The notes under the pieces are model-generated. The model was not told the origin of the DNA. It did no database searches and saw only the letters and a list, made by a program, of their open reading frames with translations. This document shows, piece after piece, positions 59,057 through 64,000 of a DNA stretch of 64,000 bases. This DNA comes from an uncultured Bacteroidales bacterium (GTDB lineage Bacteria; Bacteroidota; Bacteroidia; Bacteroidales; UBA4417). Where the stretch lies: contig CAIRMR010000030.1 in NCBI GenBank assembly GCA_903879715.1, positions 1 through 64,000 on the forward strand, in the 5' to 3' direction. The translations under genes and the position numbers were made by a program. Numbering within the stretch: the stretch's first letter is position 1; each line of letters starts with the position of its first letter.

Positions 59057-59845
59057 ATGAAGAAAAAACCAATTGCATTTAAGCTTTTCTATTTAATACT
59101 TATAGGCTTAGCTGTGATTTCGTGTGTGCCACAGGCCAAAATGAAGTATCTTCAGGATAAAGAAGGTGACTCCATTGCGCGTGAATTTAAAAACATTAAA
59201 CCAGATTATAGGCTTAAACCTGGTGATTATCTGTACATTCGTGTTCTCACGCTCGACCAGAAAAGCAACGAGTTATTTGCATCCATGAACGGTTCCGGAG
59301 GAACAAACGGGTATACGAATACAACTGATCAGAGTCTTTATCTGACCAGTTACCTTGTAAATGATTCAGGGTTTATTTCTTTCCCGCTTTTAGGGAATAT
59401 ACCCACTGCCGGTCATACCGTGATCGAAATGAAACAAAGTCTGAACAAGCTGGTTTCTGAAATTATCCGGGAATCAAGTGTTGTTGTTAAACTCGTTCTT
59501 TTTGACATTTCAGTACTCGGTGAAGTCAAAAACCCGGGTAAATTCACAGTAAACAAAGATCATATTAATATTTTTGAAGCACTGGCACTAGCCAACGACA
59601 TTACTGCTTTTGGTAATCGCACCAAGGTACAGATAATCCGTGCGGATCTGAACAAAAATGAAATTGTTACAATTGATCTGCTGAGTAAAGATATTCTATT
59701 GTCACCCTATTACTACCTTCAACCTAACGATATAATATATGTTGAGCCTATGAAAGAAAAGGCTTATGCATTCGAAACCTTCCCGTATGGACTGGTGTAT
59801 TCAACCATAGGATTAGTACTTGTTATCTTAACATTCTTCAAATAA
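59057..59845 (+). CDS. polysaccharide export outer-membrane lipoprotein (Wza/BexD type)
   Basis: The protein from ATG 59057 (262 residues) starts with a basic signal peptide and lipobox (KKKPIAFKLFYLILIGLAVISCVPQ), lipid Cys near residue 22. The Poly_export domain follows (YRLKPGDYLYIRVLTLD), then a SLBB domain (ISVLGEVKNPGKFTVNKDHINIFEALALANDITAFGNRTKVQIIR), and a last membrane helix (GLVYSTIGLVLVILTFF), as in Bacteroidota Wza-like channels. An in-frame ATG at 59033 would add eight residues. Its stop overlaps the start of the tyrosine kinase gene (TAATG), so both are made together. Confidence 0.9.
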   Translation: MKKKPIAFKLFYLILIGLAVISCVPQAKMKYLQDKEGDSIAREFKNIKPDYRLKPGDYLYIRVLTLDQKSNELFASMNGSGGTNGYTNTTDQSLYLTSYLVNDSGFISFPLLGNIPTAGHTVIEMKQSLNKLVSEIIRESSVVVKLVLFDISVLGEVKNPGKFTVNKDHINIFEALALANDITAFGNRTKVQIIRADLNKNEIVTIDLLSKDILLSPYYYLQPNDIIYVEPMKEKAYAFETFPYGLVYSTIGLVLVILTFFK

Positions 59846-62328
59846 TGGATTACAATTCCCCCAATTATAACGAAATGCAGCAGGAGCAATCTGTTGACAT
59901 CAAAGCCCTGTACTACAAATTTCTGAGCTACTGGTATTTATTTTTTATCACTATTGTTCTGGTTATGCTTATTGCATTTCTGTTCAATAAGTACACAGAG
60001 CCGGTTTATAAAGTTAAAACAACCGTTCTTATCACTGAAGAAAAAGGTGGGCTAAGTGATGCTCAATCGCTTTTAGGTTTCGGGAATATCACCAATACGC
60101 AGAAACTACAGAACCAGATTGGGGTTTTAAAGTCACGTTCGCTTGTTTCGCGTACCTTAAAATCCTTAAATTTTAACGTCTCCTCTTTTAAAGAAGACAA
60201 TTTCATCACATCTGAAGTATATGACGAATCACCTTTCGAAGTAATTCTCGACACTTCCCGCTTACAGCCAGTTGGAAATGTTAAGTTTTATGTAACCATA
60301 CTTTCGGATAATGAATACAGGCTTGAAGCGGAAGGACAGGACCTGTCGCTATACAATTTTAATGGTTTCCACGAAAGTGACAAAAAAATCACATCGCTTA
60401 AATACGACAAAAAGCATACTTTCGGAGAACAATTAGCAACAAAGGAGTTTGCTTTCCGGGTTGAAAAAACCGCAAAATACGATTCGAAAACGTCTCAGAA
60501 CCAACGTTTCTATTTTGTTTTCAACTCATTGAACGCGATGATATCCCAGTTTTCGGGTTACGAAATTGAGCCCATAAACAAGGAGGCTTCAATTGTTGAA
60601 ATCGCTTTAAAAGGCAGTAACTCTCAAAAAGCCGTCGATTTTCTGAACCGGCTTTCGCTCGAATATATCAGACAAGGACTTGAGAAGAAAAATCAGATCG
60701 CTATAAATACCATTATTTTCATTGACGGGCAATTAGGGGAAATCCGCGATTCGCTCAATACAAACGAAAATGTATTGCAAAACTTCCGCACAAGCAATCA
60801 GATCATGAATCTTGATGCCCAGTCGCAGCAGGTGTATACCAGCATAACCGAACTTGAAAAAACCAAAGCGGAATTACTCGTTAAAGCTAAATACTATAAC
60901 AACCTTAAGGAGTATATCCAGAAGAATAAAGACGATATTAACGGGGTTGTTGTTCCATCGGCTATGGGTATTGAAGATCCTGTTATGACCCAGATACTGA
61001 CCCAGCTACAACAGTTATATGCCGATAAATCGGAACGCCTGCTCACTGCAAAGCCGAACAATCCAATGATTCAGGCTATGGACCAGAAAATCAGCAACAC
61101 CAAGAGGGCGCTTACCGAAAGTATTACCAATATTGTAAAAACCTCAGATATCAGTATTAAAGACATTGATGGCCGGATTGATGAACTCTCCGGATTTTTC
61201 CGCAACCTGCCTGCAACGCAACGCCAATTGCTGGGTATTGAGCGCAAATACAAACTTAACGATGCTATTTATACCTACCTGCTGCAGAAAAGGTCGGAGG
61301 CCGCCATTACAAAAGCAAGTAATACTCCTGATAACGAAATTATAGATTTGGCAGATCCCATTGTTCAGGAAAAGGTGTTTCCAAAAACAAGTCTGAACTA
61401 TACCATTGCATTTATACTCGGGCTGATTATCCCCCTGCTTTACATCCTGGGTAAGGACTATCTGAATGATAAGGTCATTAACAAAAATGATATTGAAAAA
61501 CACACGAATCTTCCGGTAATAGGTCATGTTCTGCATAACAAACATGAAAGCAATATAGTAGCTTACACTTCTCCTAAATCGGCAATATCCGAATCATTCA
61601 GGGCCTTGCGTACCAACCTGCAATACATGACACAGGGAAAAGATAAGTTTACCATACTTATTACCAGCACCAGTGTAAGCGAAGGCAAGACATTTACATC
61701 CATGAACCTTGCCTGTATTTATGCGCAATTCGACCGTAAAACCTTGCTGATGGGTTATGACTTGCGTAAACCAAAAATTTACCAGGATTTTGGATTGAAA
61801 AATACTGTAGGAATCACTTCATACCTTATCGGAAAAAATACACTCGAGGAAATCATTCAGAAATCACCTGTTCCCAACCTCGATATTATATCAGCAGGAC
61901 CTGTGCCACCAAACCCGGCAGAACTTATCGCATCACCGCTGAATGTAAAATTGCTTACTGAACTTAAGGAAACATACGATTATATAATCATTGACACACC
62001 ACCGGTTGGTATTGTAACAGATGCATTCCTACTGATTCCTTATACCGATGCTAATATTCTTTTGGTTCGTCAGAATCTGACGAATAAAAAAGTATTTGAA
62101 TCAATTGCCGGTGATTTTGAGAAGCGGAAAGTACCTAACACCACTGTTTTGGTTAATGATGTGAAACCTGACAGGTCAGGAGCCGGTTATGGATACGGGT
62201 ACGGGTACGGGTACGGGTATGGGTACGGGTATGGGTATGGTCACGGTTATGGATATGGTTATTACTCTGACGATGCAAAGAAAGAAGATGATACATCTAT
62301 GTTCAAGAAGCTATTCAGCAAATCGTAG
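59845..62328 (+). CDS. polysaccharide co-polymerase / tyrosine kinase (Wzc type)
   Basis: The 827-residue inner-membrane protein controls export and chain length with the Wza-like partner. It has a Wzz domain with membrane helices near residues 30-50 and 515-535 and a large periplasmic coiled-coil part between. The cytoplasmic kinase has Walker A TSVSEGKTFTSMNLA (about residues 609-623), Walker A' LLMGYDLRKPKIY (first Asp of the usual DxD is Gly) and Walker B YDYIIIDTPPVGIVTDA (about 711-727). The C-terminus has a run of GY pairs, the autophosphorylated Tyr cluster, coded by hexamer repeats. Second gene of the operon, followed by a terminator. Confidence 0.93.
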   Translation: MDYNSPNYNEMQQEQSVDIKALYYKFLSYWYLFFITIVLVMLIAFLFNKYTEPVYKVKTTVLITEEKGGLSDAQSLLGFGNITNTQKLQNQIGVLKSRSLVSRTLKSLNFNVSSFKEDNFITSEVYDESPFEVILDTSRLQPVGNVKFYVTILSDNEYRLEAEGQDLSLYNFNGFHESDKKITSLKYDKKHTFGEQLATKEFAFRVEKTAKYDSKTSQNQRFYFVFNSLNAMISQFSGYEIEPINKEASIVEIALKGSNSQKAVDFLNRLSLEYIRQGLEKKNQIAINTIIFIDGQLGEIRDSLNTNENVLQNFRTSNQIMNLDAQSQQVYTSITELEKTKAELLVKAKYYNNLKEYIQKNKDDINGVVVPSAMGIEDPVMTQILTQLQQLYADKSERLLTAKPNNPMIQAMDQKISNTKRALTESITNIVKTSDISIKDIDGRIDELSGFFRNLPATQRQLLGIERKYKLNDAIYTYLLQKRSEAAITKASNTPDNEIIDLADPIVQEKVFPKTSLNYTIAFILGLIIPLLYILGKDYLNDKVINKNDIEKHTNLPVIGHVLHNKHESNIVAYTSPKSAISESFRALRTNLQYMTQGKDKFTILITSTSVSEGKTFTSMNLACIYAQFDRKTLLMGYDLRKPKIYQDFGLKNTVGITSYLIGKNTLEEIIQKSPVPNLDIISAGPVPPNPAELIASPLNVKLLTELKETYDYIIIDTPPVGIVTDAFLLIPYTDANILLVRQNLTNKKVFESIAGDFEKRKVPNTTVLVNDVKPDRSGAGYGYGYGYGYGYGYGYGYGHGYGYGYYSDDAKKEDDTSMFKKLFSKS
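62185..62262 (+). repeat. hexanucleotide GGNTAY repeat coding the Tyr cluster of the kinase
   Basis: Thirteen hexamers in a row (GGTTAT, GGATAC, GGGTAC, GGGTAT; one GGTCAC) code Gly-Tyr pairs with a single Gly-His. Five to seven are near-identical GGGTAC/T, so slippage could change their number. Confidence 0.9.
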
Positions 62329-62379
62329 TCCTGAAATTGTGTTCTCATAAAAAAGAGTAACAGGATTCAGTGTCAATTT

Positions 62380-62420
62380 AAACAAAGGGGGACGGCTATT
62401 GACCGTCCCTCTTTGTTTTT
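62380..62420. terminator. bidirectional terminator
   Basis: AAACAAAG-GGGACGG pairs with CCGTCCC-CTTTGTTTTT over a seven-base loop. It serves the kinase gene and the convergent oxidoreductase gene. Confidence 0.9.
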
Positions 62421-62433
62421 GTATAGTTTCATT

Positions 62434-64000
62434 CTATTTGAACGCTTTCTCCAACAATCCGTCACCACACAGTTTGAGCCTGTCGAAATAGGAAGGGACT
62501 TCCTTTCCCATCATTTTATCCACATAAATTTTTGCCAGGTATTGCCCCAGCATAAATCCTTGTCCACGGAAACCAACAAACAGCCCGAGATCAGGATCAA
62601 GGATCATACGGGGCTCAACATAATATCCGGCCCATACAGCCTGGAAACCAACAGATGAAAGTTGTGGCAACCAATCCACGAAAACTTCAGAAACTATTTC
62701 AAGAAATTCTTTTGAATTGATTTTCAGATTTTTGTCAACCTCCATTGGTTCAACCAGCGGTGAAGCGCAACCTATAATCTGGCCTGTTTCACCTAGTTGC
62801 TGCCCATAAACGGCGGAGAACCCTTTGTATTTACGCCGGTCAATAAGCATATCCAAAGGTTGTCCGTTAATCCCCATATTGGGCAATCTCCGGGTAATAA
62901 ATGCCTGGTGTTTTACAGGGTACAAACCGGTTTCAATGCCCAGCTGTTTCGAAAACTTCTCAGCTTCAGGGCCTAATGAATTAACGAAATGCGGGGTATG
63001 GAACTCAATATATTGCTTTTCGTGATCCCTGGCCAATACAATATATTTTCCGTTTTCTTTCCTTACATCAATAAGCTGGCAATCTTCATAAATGCGACCG
63101 CCTTTTTCAACTCCGATACGCCGGATAAGGTCGATAACACGGCCAGGAGTAGCCTGCCAGCAGTCGCGGGTTATCTGCGCAGCCGGGTAGTGTTCCCCCA
63201 GGTTTGGATTCAGGTTCGGAGAAATTTCCTTCCGGTAATCTTTTGGATCAACCATATATGAGTCCGACCAGGAACGGGAATCATCCAATGCCTTGTAGGT
63301 TGCGTCATCATGAGCAAAAGTCACATAGCGCGTCGAAAGGAAATTTATATCACGGATTTTTTGAAGTTCCTTAAAAATTTCCAGATTATGCCTGGCAATA
63401 TCTGCAATTTCAGGCAAACTGAATGCCGGTCGCCCACCTGCAATATTCCGCCATGATGCGCCGCGGCCAAAGTTGATTAACGAAGGTTTTAGCCCGGCCT
63501 CAGACATATACCTGAACAAAGCGCTTCCGCCAATTCCGCCTCCGGCAATCAGGGCCTGAACCTCCACGATACGGGCTTTACTTTTGCTATTGTTGATGAC
63601 TATATTTTCACGAACATTTTTAGGAAATAATTCCCCCATGGCGAGCTGGTTGCTCAATGGTCCGCGAGGTGTGGCATCGCCGACAACACTAATTCCTTTG
63701 TTGCGTAAAACCTGTTTTAGCCTTTTTATGCAACGTTTTCCACGACATGCTCCCATTCCCAAACGGGTGGTATGTTTAATTTCATCAACGGATATAAACT
63801 TGCGATCGCCAATGGTGGTAACAACTTCACCTAGTGTAACATCATCACAATGGCATACATACATTTCGTGTTCACTTTCGAATTCTGTTGGTTTCATTAC
63901 AACCAGCTCAGGATAGTTTTCCTTAATAATGAAACCACGTATTTCCAGTAATGCTTCCCCATGAACATCCAAAGATTTTACACGGGCAATATTTGTCTTG
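62434..64000 (-). CDS. FAD-dependent oxidoreductase with BFD-like [2Fe-2S] domain (5' end cut)
   Basis: The frame is open to the end of the window, so the start codon lies beyond 64000; about 522 residues are visible. Near the visible N-terminus is a BFD-like [2Fe-2S] domain with Cys in YVCHCDDVT and MGACRGKRCIKRL, followed by a DAO-type FAD domain with VQALIAGGGIGGSALFRYMSEAG, where GxGxxG binds FAD. The C-terminal part has MILDPDLGLFVGFRGQGFMLGQYLA. This resembles oxidases of the glycine/sarcosine oxidase or glycerol-3-phosphate dehydrogenase group, but with the Fe-S domain ahead of the DAO domain. The substrate is unknown. A TTG at 63972 is not a credible start. Confidence 0.8.
   Translation of the reverse strand, partial: KTNIARVKSLDVHGEALLEIRGFIIKENYPELVVMKPTEFESEHEMYVCHCDDVTLGEVVTTIGDRKFISVDEIKHTTRLGMGACRGKRCIKRLKQVLRNKGISVVGDATPRGPLSNQLAMGELFPKNVRENIVINNSKSKARIVEVQALIAGGGIGGSALFRYMSEAGLKPSLINFGRGASWRNIAGGRPAFSLPEIADIARHNLEIFKELQKIRDINFLSTRYVTFAHDDATYKALDDSRSWSDSYMVDPKDYRKEISPNLNPNLGEHYPAAQITRDCWQATPGRVIDLIRRIGVEKGGRIYEDCQLIDVRKENGKYIVLARDHEKQYIEFHTPHFVNSLGPEAEKFSKQLGIETGLYPVKHQAFITRRLPNMGINGQPLDMLIDRRKYKGFSAVYGQQLGETGQIIGCASPLVEPMEVDKNLKINSKEFLEIVSEVFVDWLPQLSSVGFQAVWAGYYVEPRMILDPDLGLFVGFRGQGFMLGQYLAKIYVDKMMGKEVPSYFDRLKLCGDGLLEKAFK

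Overview
The window looks like a chromosome segment of an uncultured or environmental member of the Bacteroidota (probably order Bacteroidales). Reasons: many genes start just behind the Bacteroidota-type -7 promoter box TAnnTTTG, there are almost no Shine-Dalgarno sequences, and the gene families are typical of the phylum (DUF3109, DUF3108, DUF5686, mono-cluster ferredoxin, an F-type ATPase cluster in the order atpB-E-F-H-A-G without beta and epsilon, Bacteroidota-type Wza/Wzc pair).

Positions 1 to about 13,340 are accessory DNA ending at a tRNA-Asn gene (13338-13411). From left to right this holds small orphan genes; a tightly overlapped three-gene operon whose middle gene encodes a CBS-like plus HEPN protein (1014-2637); a 1.6 kb stretch with no credible gene but dense inverted repeats, two hairpins carrying the same ten-base loop and a terminator, which I read as a candidate large structured RNA (about 2690-4116); small mobile-element genes including a DUF6943-like protein and a zinc-ribbon protein; and a phage head and DNA-packaging module (terminase on the minus strand; four tiny lysine-rich genes, protease-scaffold, capsid, portal and connector on the plus strand). 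No tail, lysis, integrase or replication gene is visible, so the module is either a truncated prophage or a tail-less, capsid-forming satellite whose other end lies left of the window.

From 13.4 to 64 kb the DNA is ordinary chromosome: a PfkB kinase, DUF3109 protein, GlyRS, an FGGY kinase, ribosomal protein L25, PRPP synthetase, a DnaQ/GIY-YIG nuclease, a double adenylate kinase with a degenerate second half, ferritin, the ATP synthase cluster (24.2-29.7 kb), TadA, a ferredoxin, envelope proteins (DUF3108, glucosaminidase, a 2019-residue alpha-2-macroglobulin, DUF5686), AspRS, QueA, an NCS2 nucleobase permease, L-serine dehydratase, IspD, a glycosyltransferase/flippase-like pair, RuvC, a divergent ureohydrolase, TopA, MiaB, the Wza/Wzc polysaccharide export pair, and the 3' part of a [2Fe-2S]-FAD oxidoreductase cut by the window edge.

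Spaces between chromosomal genes are rich in dispersed palindromic and low-complexity repeats, some of which reach into genes (the ispD stop codon lies in one) or flank a broken GIY-YIG gene. All functional calls come from reading the sequence; no database search was possible.
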